A DNA stretch of 11,915 nt from RUG12395 sp045541735 (GTDB lineage Bacteria > Bacillota > Clostridia > Oscillospirales > CAG-272): NCBI GenBank assembly GCA_045541735.1, contig JAZQJQ010000107.1, positions 1 through 11,915 on the forward strand. Reading direction: 5' to 3'. Shown here one piece after another: positions 1-5,368 of this stretch. The position numbers and the translations under genes are program-made. The notes under the pieces were generated by a model. That model was not told the DNA's origin and did not search any database. It saw only the letters and a program-made list of their open reading frames with translations. Positions within the stretch are counted from its first letter, which is position 1; every line of letters begins with the position of its first letter.

Positions 1-938
1 TAGGACCTGAGGCAGGTATGCCCGTTATGGAGGGTAAGTGCGCGCTCTTCAAGGCTTTTGCAGACGTTGACGCATTCCCCATCTGCGTTAAGTCCAAGGA
101 CGTAGACGAGATCGTACGCACTGTTTCTCTTATTTCCGGAAGCTTCGGAGGCATTAATCTTGAGGATATCAGCGCTCCCCGTTGCTTTGAGATCGAGCGC
201 AGACTCAAGGAGGAGTGCGATATTCCGATATTCCACGATGACCAGCACGGTACTGCTATCGTTGTCGCTGCCGCTCTGCTTAATGCAGTTAAGGTAGTGG
301 GCAAGAAGATCGGTGACGTTAAGATAGCAATGAGCGGCGCAGGCTCCGCAGGTATCGCTATTGCAAAGCACCTTCTCAACGTAGGCTTCAAGAACATCGT
401 TATGTGCGACCGCTTCGGCATTCTCTGCGAGGGTGTTGAAGAGATGAATCCCGCACAGGCTGAGATGGCTAAGATAACCAACCGTGGTATGCTTCGCGGT
501 ACTCTTGCAGATGCTATGAAGGGTGCTGACGTATTTATCGGAGTTTCCGCTCCTGGAATCGTTTCCGAGGATATGGTAAAGAGCATGGCAGACGATGCCA
601 TCGTATTCCCTATGGCAAACCCCGTTCCCGAGATCATGCCCGATCTTGCAAAGAAGGCGGGAGCACGTGTTGTAGGTACCGGAAGAAGCGACTTCCCGAA
701 CCAGATAAACAACGTGCTTGCATTCCCCGGCATCTTCCGCGGTGCGCTTGACTGCCGCGCAAGCTGCATCAATGAGGAAATGAAGGTTGCTACCTCTTAC
801 GCTCTCGCTTCTCTTATTTCCGAGGAGGAGCTGAACGAAGAGAACATCATCCCCACCGCGCTTGATAAGAGAGTTGCAAAGGTAGTTGCCGAGGCTGTTA
901 TGGATACCGCCCGCAAGACCGGTGTTGCAAGAATCTAA
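1..938 (+). CDS. NAD(P)-dependent malic enzyme, 5'-truncated
   Basis: Malic enzyme decarboxylates malate oxidatively to pyruvate and CO2 in the cytoplasm. The reading frame is open from base 3 (GPEAG followed by MPVMEGK), so the start lies upstream of the window. I estimate that 75-100 N-terminal residues are missing compared with the usual small bacterial enzyme. The ATG at 18 is internal. Counting from that Met, one sees the MEGK lysine (K7, general-base position), the metal-ligand segment INLED (E49, D50), FHDDQHGTA (residues 72-80), a Rossmann loop SGAGSAG (106-112), and late blocks ANPVPE and NNVLAFPG. It ends 34 bp before metQ with no terminator in between, so it probably shares a transcript with the importer. 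The choice between NAD and NADP cannot be made here. Family assignment is very safe. Confidence 0.95.
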   Translation, partial: GPEAGMPVMEGKCALFKAFADVDAFPICVKSKDVDEIVRTVSLISGSFGGINLEDISAPRCFEIERRLKEECDIPIFHDDQHGTAIVVAAALLNAVKVVGKKIGDVKIAMSGAGSAGIAIAKHLLNVGFKNIVMCDRFGILCEGVEEMNPAQAEMAKITNRGMLRGTLADAMKGADVFIGVSAPGIVSEDMVKSMADDAIVFPMANPVPEIMPDLAKKAGARVVGTGRSDFPNQINNVLAFPGIFRGALDCRASCINEEMKVATSYALASLISEEELNEENIIPTALDKRVAKVVAEAVMDTARKTGVARI

Positions 939-960
939 GCTATTTAAAATTCTTAATATA

Positions 961-965
961 AGGAG
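961..965 (+). promoter_or_regulatory. Shine-Dalgarno site that sets the metQ start
   Basis: AGGAG lies 7 bases before the ATG at 973. Together with the signal peptide that begins there, it fixes the metQ start. The longer frame from 886 would overlap the end of the malic enzyme gene and put an uncharacteristic extension in front of the signal peptide. Confidence 0.85.
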
Positions 966-972
966 AACCGAA

Positions 973-1827
973 ATGAAAAAGCTTGTCTCCCTTTTCCTTG
1001 CGGCTCTGTTCGTTTTTGCCGCAGTACTTACCCTTTCCGCTTGCGGAAATAAAGGCATTACCATTGCGATCCCCAACGATACCACCAATGAGGCACGTGC
1101 ACTTCTTCTGCTTGAGGCTAACGGTATAATCAAGCTCAAAGAGGGTGCCGGTATTGCCGCTACCATCCGCGATATTGTTGAAAACCCCTATAACATCACC
1201 TTTAAGGAGACTGAGGCTGCTCAGCTTCCCCGCGTGCTTCAAGACGTTGATTACGCTGTTATCAATTCCAACTACGCTATCGCCGCAGGTATCAACCCCG
1301 TTGAAAAGTCTCTTGCGTCCGAGGGTGCCGCTTCCGCTTACTCCAACATTGTTGCCGTAAAGGAAGGAAACGAGAACAGTCCTAAGATCAAGGCTCTCGT
1401 TGCCGCTCTTTCTTCTAAGAAGGTTGCAGATTTCATTACCGAAAAGTATGGCGGAGCGGTCGTTTCCGTTGTTGAAAACCCCGGTACAGGCTTTGACGAT
1501 ACCGTAGATTACACGGCGCTTAACGGAACAAAGATCAGCGTAGCTGCTTCTCCCGCTCCTCACGCAGAGATCCTTGCGGTCGCAAAGGAGATACTTGCCG
1601 AGAAGGGTATTACCCTTGAGATCAAGGAGTTTTCCGATTACGTTATCCCCAACAACGTTGTAAACGACGGCGAGATCGATGCTAACTACTTCCAGCATCT
1701 CCCTTATCTTGAGGACTTCAACAAGGAAAACGGCACCAAGCTCGTTTCTGCAGGTGCTATCCACGTAGAACCCCTCGGTATCTACGGCGGCAAGCAGACC
1801 ACGCTTGATGCCATCAAGACCAAATGA
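973..1827 (+). CDS. metQ: MetQ-type methionine-binding lipoprotein, circularly permuted
   Basis: This is the extracytoplasmic substrate-binding lipoprotein of a methionine (MetNIQ) ABC importer, 284 aa. Residues 1-23 are a lipoprotein signal peptide with lipobox LSAC (C24). The halves of the mature protein are in reversed order. Residues 28-166 match the canonical C-terminal half (AIPNDTTNE at 32-40, RDIVENP at 66-72, EAAQLPRVL at 81-89, AVINSNYA at 95-102). A linker follows at about 167-186 (ENPGTGFDDTVDYTALNGTK). Residues 187-284 match the canonical N-terminal half (PHAEIL, EFSDYVIPN at 219-227, DANYFQHLPYL at 236-246, HVEPLGIY at 264-271, ending TLDAIKTK). In ordinary MetQ the DYVxPN/DANxFQHxPYL blocks come before the hinge and the PNDxTN block. 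All conserved blocks are present once, so the fold can close in permuted form. The stop overlaps the metN start. The ligand is inferred as methionine from family and operon. Confidence 0.95.
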   Translation: MKKLVSLFLAALFVFAAVLTLSACGNKGITIAIPNDTTNEARALLLLEANGIIKLKEGAGIAATIRDIVENPYNITFKETEAAQLPRVLQDVDYAVINSNYAIAAGINPVEKSLASEGAASAYSNIVAVKEGNENSPKIKALVAALSSKKVADFITEKYGGAVVSVVENPGTGFDDTVDYTALNGTKISVAASPAPHAEILAVAKEILAEKGITLEIKEFSDYVIPNNVVNDGEIDANYFQHLPYLEDFNKENGTKLVSAGAIHVEPLGIYGGKQTTLDAIKTK

Positions 1828-2840
1828 TAGAGATCAAAAATCTTACAAAGTCTTTCAAAGGAGCCGACGGCTCCTTTGAAGCTCTTAAAAACGTTTCGCT
1901 TACCGTAAACGACGGCGATATCTACGGCATAATAGGCATGAGCGGTGCGGGTAAAAGTACCCTTGTGCGCTGTATCAATATGCTGGAGCGTCCTACCGAG
2001 GGTAAGGTGCTTATCGACGGCGTTGATATAGGCGCGCTTTCCGAAAAGGATCTTCGAAGCGTGCGCCGAAACGTAACAATGATATTCCAAGGCTTTAATC
2101 TGCTTATGCAGCGTACTTGCCTCAAGAATATCATGTTCCCGCTGGAGCTTGCGGGAGTGAAAAAAGCGGAAGCAAAAAAGCGTGCGCTTGAGCTGCTTCA
2201 CACAGTAGGTCTGCCCGATAAGGCAGAGGCTTACCCTGCCCAGCTTTCGGGCGGCCAGCAGCAGAGGATAGCTATTGCACGCGCACTCGCAACGGAACCT
2301 AAGGTCCTGCTGTGTGACGAGGCAACGAGCGCGCTTGACCCCAAGACCACCCATTCCATTTTGGAGCTTATCCGCGATATAAACCGCAAGATGGGCATTA
2401 CGGTTATTATAATCACACATCAGATGAGCGTTGTTGAAGAGATATGCAACCACGTTGCAATACTCGATAACGGTGTTGTTGTTGAGGAAGGCGACGTTGC
2501 AACCGTGTTTTCCACCCCGAAGAGCAAGGCGGCAAAGCGTCTTGTGTTCCCGGACGGAGCGGATGCCATTATTGCTGCTCCGAAAAACGGTGAAAAGCTG
2601 CTTCGCGTTGTGTTCCACGGTTCGGAGGCTGCAAGCGCCCCTCTTATTACCAAAATGGCGCTTGATATCAATATTACCCCGAATATCCTTTCCGCGTCTA
2701 CCCGTACGATAGGCGATAAGGTGTTCGGAAATATGCTTCTCGGCATTCCCGGCGGCAGTACCGAGCTTGCCCGCGCTGTAGATTATCTTGAAAGAGTGGG
2801 CGACGTTATAACCGAGGAGGTGACGGCAGATGTGGAATGA
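1824..2840 (+). CDS. metN: Methionine ABC importer ATP-binding protein MetN
   Basis: This is the cytoplasmic ATPase of the MetNIQ importer, 338 aa, the usual full length. Visible motifs: Walker A GMSGAGKST (38-46), Q-loop Gln89, signature LSGGQ (141-145), Walker B VLLCDEA (161-167, with D165/E166), D-loop SALD (169-172) and H-loop His199. Residues from about 258 to 335 form the C-terminal NIL (ACT-like) domain, which in MetN proteins binds methionine and shuts transport when the cell is replete. Its ATG overlaps the metQ stop (ATGA), implying translational coupling. The last 11 bp overlap metI. The order Q-N-I differs from the N-I-Q order of E. coli. Confidence 0.97.
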   Translation: MIEIKNLTKSFKGADGSFEALKNVSLTVNDGDIYGIIGMSGAGKSTLVRCINMLERPTEGKVLIDGVDIGALSEKDLRSVRRNVTMIFQGFNLLMQRTCLKNIMFPLELAGVKKAEAKKRALELLHTVGLPDKAEAYPAQLSGGQQQRIAIARALATEPKVLLCDEATSALDPKTTHSILELIRDINRKMGITVIIITHQMSVVEEICNHVAILDNGVVVEEGDVATVFSTPKSKAAKRLVFPDGADAIIAAPKNGEKLLRVVFHGSEAASAPLITKMALDINITPNILSASTRTIGDKVFGNMLLGIPGGSTELARAVDYLERVGDVITEEVTADVE

Positions 2841-3534
2841 TATCTTCTCATCCGAGGCACTTCGCGAGGCTTGGGAGATCTTTATCTCCGAGTTCCCGAT
2901 GGCATTGTGGGAGACGTTTTACGTTACCGTGGTGTCAACACTTCTTGCGGTCATTATCGGTATGCCTCTCGGCGTTTTGCTCGTAGCAGGCGAAAAAAAC
3001 GGCGTTCTGCCCCTGCCCGCGTTTGTGATGCAGACACTTGGCGTGGTCATCAATCTGTTGCGTTCAATTCCTTTCCTCATATTGATGATACTTGTTTTCC
3101 CGATCTCCCGCCTTATCGTGGGAACTACGGTAGGTACAGTGGCACTTATCGTGCCGCTTACCATTGCTGCCTTCCCCTTTGTGGCTCGCCTTGTGGAAAG
3201 CTCGCTCCGTGAGCTTAACCCCAATATTATCGAAGCTGCGCAGAGCATGGGTGCATCTCCGATGCAGATCATCATCAAGGTAATGATACCCGAGTGTGTT
3301 CCCTCGCTTATTTCAAACGCGACTATTGCCGTTACTACCATTCTCGGTTATTCCGCAATGAGCGGTATCATAGGCGGCGGCGGACTCGGAAGCATCGCCA
3401 TAAACTACGGCTATTACAGATATAAAACTCTTATAATGCTGATCGCTGTAATTCTTCTTATCCTGCTCGTTCAGCTATTCCAGACGGTAGGAACCAAGCT
3501 GACGGTCAAGTGCGATAAGAGATTAAAGAAATAA
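2830..3534 (+). CDS. metI: Methionine ABC importer permease MetI
   Basis: This is the inner-membrane permease of the MetNIQ importer, 234 aa, close to the usual 215-235. The sequence shows about five hydrophobic segments (near 31-54, 68-91, 97-120, 160-182 and 199-220). It has the coupling-loop EAA motif beginning EAAQSMGASPMQI (135-147), which contacts MetN, and the MetI-typical IGGGGLGSIAINYGYYR stretch (181-197). The start is supported by GAGGAGG at 2814-2820, 9 bases upstream and within the end of metN. It is the last gene of the unit and is followed at once by a strong terminator. Confidence 0.96.
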   Translation: MWNDIFSSEALREAWEIFISEFPMALWETFYVTVVSTLLAVIIGMPLGVLLVAGEKNGVLPLPAFVMQTLGVVINLLRSIPFLILMILVFPISRLIVGTTVGTVALIVPLTIAAFPFVARLVESSLRELNPNIIEAAQSMGASPMQIIIKVMIPECVPSLISNATIAVTTILGYSAMSGIIGGGGLGSIAINYGYYRYKTLIMLIAVILLILLVQLFQTVGTKLTVKCDKRLKK

Positions 3535-3540
3535 TGAAAC

Positions 3541-3578
3541 AAAAACAGCGCGGACTGCAAGCAGTCCGCGCTGTTTTT
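3541..3578. terminator. Bidirectional hairpin terminator
   Basis: A perfect inverted repeat has arms at 3541-3558 and 3561-3578. The GC-rich core CAGCGCGGACTGC is flanked by five A on the left and five T on the right. Read on + it ends metQNI. Read on - it would serve transcripts coming from the convergent small lipoprotein gene, which stops 9 bp away. Confidence 0.92.
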
Positions 3579-3586
3579 ACGTTATT

Positions 3587-3784
3587 TCATTCGTTGCCTT
3601 TGGGGTGCGGTCTTTCAACGGGCTCTTGACCGGGGGGATAGTATACCGTGCCGGGGGTCGGCTCGGCGGTGCTTTCGGTAACTTCGGTGGTGTTTTCCGC
3701 TTCGGTATTATCCGTGCAGGAAACAAGGCCCATAATAAACGCACCTATAAGTGCAATTAGCAGAAGCTTGGTAAAAAATTTCAT
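3587..3784 (-). CDS. Small Thr/Glu/Pro-rich lipoprotein, function unknown
   Basis: A 65-aa predicted lipoprotein. Residues 1-22 form a signal peptide with a lysine near the N-terminus and a hydrophobic core, ending in lipobox LVSC (C23). The mature part, only about 43 residues, is low-complexity and rich in Thr, Glu and Pro (TEVTESTAEPTPG), with a YYPPGQEP segment and no recognisable fold. Such tails are typical of envelope spacer sequences. AAAGGAGG at 3793-3800, 8 bases upstream of the ATG, supports expression. It lies downstream of the LytTR/LiaF-like genes on the same strand, 55 bp away, and may be a third member of that unit. I do not recognise a family. Confidence 0.75.
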   Translation of the reverse strand: MKFFTKLLLIALIGAFIMGLVSCTDNTEAENTTEVTESTAEPTPGTVYYPPGQEPVERPHPKGNE

Positions 3785-3815
3785 CGTTGCCGCCTCCTTT
3801 TTCTTTATTTGACGG

Positions 3816-3841
3816 AAAAAAGAGGAAAAAAGTTCCTTTTT
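3816..3841 (-). terminator. Weak candidate terminator after the LiaF-like gene
   Basis: On the - strand a short stem AGGAA/TTCCT (3823-3827 and 3833-3837) is followed by C and a run of six T. Flanking A and T runs can lengthen the stem if one base bulges out. The stem is AT-rich and short, so read-through into the small lipoprotein gene is likely. Confidence 0.3.
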
Positions 3842-4532
3842 ATTGAACGTAAATTATTTGAAGTGATCCAAGCTCGTTCGTACCGTCGATGATAAGCGAT
3901 TTGCCGCCGCTTATGGATTCGCCCTTTATTTGCACGGAGCCGAGCTCGTTCGTTATGCGGTTTGTGACCGTCCATTCGGCGGGTACGTATATCTTCATCG
4001 AGCCAAGCTCGTTATTTACGGTCAGCACGCCGTTTCCCGTGTAGCTTTCCACGTTTGAAAAGTGCACCTCGCAGGAGCCGAGCTCGTTATTTACGTTCAT
4101 TTGGTCAAATGCCGAGCAGTCGATATTTGTTACGTAGCTGCCCGCGACCTTGTGCTTTTCCTTACCGCCGTTGTAGGTAAAGGTAAAGGTCCTCTTGCCG
4201 AACAGCAGGGAAAAGCCGACGGTAAGCAGAAGTGCAACGAGCAGAACAAGCCAGTTCGATATTATGTTTTCGCTGTCAAGAGAAAGCCATTTTGCTATCT
4301 GTGCTTCATATATCATAAAGGCGATGGCAAGAGGAAAGAACACCCCCCCGAAATCGCGCTTTAAAAGCTCCTCAGCGGCAACGCAGACAAAAAGCAGAAC
4401 GATAATTGTTCTGAATATCGGTATGCCGTTTAAAAATCCCATTTCCGCGCCTATGGCATCAAGCACGATAAGAACTGCCGCGAGGATCAGTATGATTCCC
4501 CAAAAAAGCTTGCTTGCACTCAGTCTTTTCAT
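3840..4532 (-). CDS. LiaF-like membrane protein with four NELGS repeats
   Basis: A 230-aa protein with an N-terminal membrane part (hydrophobic segments near 10-28, 40-56, 62-76 and 94-112) and a C-terminal soluble part (about 117-230) of short alternating beta strands. This architecture is that of LiaF / cell-wall-active-antibiotic-response proteins: a four-helix membrane domain plus a beta-helix-like tail. The tail carries the pentapeptide NELGS four times (149-153, 174-178, 195-199, 219-223), spaced 25, 21 and 24 residues apart, each followed by a strand such as MKIYV or LQIIYV. The start is 4 bp after the stop of the LytTR gene, so the two are translated together. In related modules the membrane partner holds back its regulator; that role here is inference. 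Confidence 0.8.
   Translation of the reverse strand: MKRLSASKLFWGIILILAAVLIVLDAIGAEMGFLNGIPIFRTIIVLLFVCVAAEELLKRDFGGVFFPLAIAFMIYEAQIAKWLSLDSENIISNWLVLLVALLLTVGFSLLFGKRTFTFTYNGGKEKHKVAGSYVTNIDCSAFDQMNVNNELGSCEVHFSNVESYTGNGVLTVNNELGSMKIYVPAEWTVTNRITNELGSVQIKGESISGGKSLIIDGTNELGSLQIIYVQ
3864..4088 (-). repeat. Four in-frame NELGS coding repeats
   Basis: Four 15-bp units (3864-3878, 3936-3950, 3999-4013, 4074-4088) encode NELGS. On the + strand each contains GCC(A/G)AGCTCGTT, and copies at 72, 63 and 75 bp intervals also match at the DNA level. Flanking bases are less alike, so selection on the beta-turn residues explains them better than recent slippage. Confidence 0.85.
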
Positions 4533-4536
4533 TTTA

Positions 4537-4986
4537 TTACCTCATTTCCTTCAGTCTTTCTTTAAGTATCTTAAAATAGATCCGGGACACGAACACCTTT
4601 TTTTGCGTGTTTTCAAATCCCACCTCGCTTGCGCCCGTCAGATTGCGGTTTACGTAGGCTATGCGCGAAACGTTCAATATGCAGGATTTCGAAACGCGTA
4701 TAAAAGTGGCAGGGAGCATTCTTTCAAGTTCGTAGAGTTTTTTGTGCGTGTAGTACATTCCGCTTGCGGTATGTGCGGCGATGCGGTTTTCATCCGTCTC
4801 AAAAAACAGTATCTCGCTCTGCGCTATAAAATGCTCCGTTCCGTTTAAGGTAAGGCACAGCCTTTTGTCGTTGAGCATTTCGGATATTTTTGCATAGATG
4901 CCGTCAGCTCGCTCGCTTCGTTGCTTTAAGCGCAGAACTATCTCTTCCTCTTCGCTTTCGGAAACGAATTCCGTTCTCAGCTTCAT
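4537..4986 (-). CDS. Stand-alone LytTR-family transcriptional regulator
   Basis: A 149-aa protein without a receiver domain. Residues 1-40 are charged and probably helical (acidic run SESEEEE at 9-15). Residues from about 45 to 148 are a LytTR DNA-binding domain. Its hallmarks are EILFFETDENRI (58-69), YYTHKKLYELE (78-88), FIRVSKSCILNV (95-106) and the final VFVSRIYFKILKERL. Family members bind paired direct repeats and usually activate nearby promoters. AAAGGAGGG at 4992-5000 precedes the ATG. It is followed after 4 bp by the LiaF-like membrane gene, the usual arrangement of a regulator with a membrane partner instead of a histidine kinase. Probable autoregulation is suggested by repeats upstream of its promoter. 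Confidence 0.9.
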   Translation of the reverse strand: MKLRTEFVSESEEEEIVLRLKQRSERADGIYAKISEMLNDKRLCLTLNGTEHFIAQSEILFFETDENRIAAHTASGMYYTHKKLYELERMLPATFIRVSKSCILNVSRIAYVNRNLTGASEVGFENTQKKVFVSRIYFKILKERLKEMR

Positions 4987-5007
4987 ACGTGCCCTCCTTT
5001 CAGTTTC

Positions 5008-5026
5008 TTGATTATAGTTTAATCAA
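5008..5026 (-). promoter_or_regulatory. Candidate lytTR promoter -10 inside an inverted repeat
   Basis: On the - strand a perfect TATAAT lies at 5011-5016, about 25 bp before the LytTR start codon, leaving room for the Shine-Dalgarno site. It is embedded in an inverted repeat TTGATTA (5008-5014) / TAATCAA (5020-5026). No good -35 is present at 16-18 bp spacing (the best is TTTTTG), which fits a promoter that needs an activator. Confidence 0.5.
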
Positions 5027-5059
5027 CTCGGCGCAAAAAGTAAATACCTTTTTGCCGAC

Positions 5060-5087
5060 AGGTAATAAAAAAGGGGTAAGAGGTAAT
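5060..5087. promoter_or_regulatory. Paired direct repeat, possible LytTR operator
   Basis: AGGTAAT occurs at 5060-5066 and 5081-5087, a start-to-start distance of 21 bp, or two helical turns (ATTACCT on the - strand). LytTR proteins typically bind two direct repeats spaced about two turns apart, upstream of the promoter. The pair lies about 43 bp upstream of the lytTR -10 and 11 bp upstream of the divergent + promoter, so it could influence both. The heptamer does not match a known LytTR consensus well. Confidence 0.4.
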
Positions 5088-5098
5088 TTGTATTTTGC

Positions 5099-5127
5099 TT
5101 GACAAGTGCAAAAACATTTGATAGAAT
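5099..5127 (+). promoter_or_regulatory. Strong sigma-A-type promoter
   Basis: TTGACA (5099-5104) is followed after exactly 17 bp by TAGAAT (5122-5127), a near-consensus housekeeping promoter. The expected transcript start is near 5134. This makes a leader of about 235 nt before the CorC-type gene. A hairpin (ATACAAT 5137-5143, loop GGGAT, ATTGTAT 5149-5155) would sit at the extreme 5' end of the RNA or act as an operator. Confidence 0.75.
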
Positions 5128-5186
5128 ATTAACAATATACAATGGGATATTGTATGTATTATATAACAAAAGGAGTTGGTTTTTTA

Positions 5187-5324
5187 ATGGACAGTATTCC
5201 CCGAAGTATCAAGCAGATGAGGTGCTGGGCATACGTCAGGTATCGCCTTGCCGATGTTAGAGCGGATTCTCCCGAATATGCCTGCAGGCATGTTTTTTTC
5301 AGACGGTTTAGATTCCGTCGCTGA
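5187..5324 (+). CDS. Possible 45-aa basic leader ORF, unknown
   Basis: An ATG at 5187 follows AAAAGGAG (5168-5175) at 11 bp spacing and opens a 45-codon frame that stops 44 bp before the CorC-type gene. The product is strongly basic and ends in an Arg/Phe-rich tail (RRFRFRR). It has no signal peptide, membrane segment or domain that I recognise. Use of AGG arginine codons differs from the neighbours, which prefer CGC/CGT. Its end overlaps a potential hairpin GACGG/CCGTC (5302-5319) and a GCCTGCAGGC palindrome (5280-5289), so the stretch may instead be a structured 5' leader. The region 4987-5368 otherwise holds only the promoters and repeats listed. Confidence 0.35.
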   Translation: MDSIPRSIKQMRCWAYVRYRLADVRADSPEYACRHVFFRRFRFRR

Positions 5325-5368
5325 TAAAAAACGTGAAAACCGAAAGACATATTTATTAGGAGGATATT

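Noticed and set aside
886..972. Upstream extension of metQ to an ATG at 886
   Set aside because: It overlaps the end of the malic enzyme gene and would place 29 residues before a proper lipoprotein signal peptide. The AGGAG at 961 points to 973.
939..972. SAM/T-box riboswitch or promoter for metQNI
   Set aside because: The gap is only 34 bp, too short for either, and shows no promoter boxes.
940..1764. Long antisense open frame opposite metQ (274 codons)
   Set aside because: It is a mirror of the strongly biased codon use of metQ, has no ribosome-binding site or recognisable domain, and metQ is certain.
1782..2618. Long antisense open frame opposite metN (278 codons)
   Set aside because: The sense strand encodes a full MetN with all ATPase motifs. 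The antisense product is Cys/His/Tyr-rich without family features.
5028..5057. Imperfect hairpin CGGCGCAAAAAG/CTTTTTGCCG as a terminator
   Set aside because: It has a two-base bulge, no T-run at either end and no gene leading into it. It may only contribute to the lytTR control region.
5142..5186. Longer start (ATG at 5142) for the 45-aa leader ORF
   Set aside because: It lies within the 5' hairpin and has no Shine-Dalgarno site. The ATG at 5187 has one.
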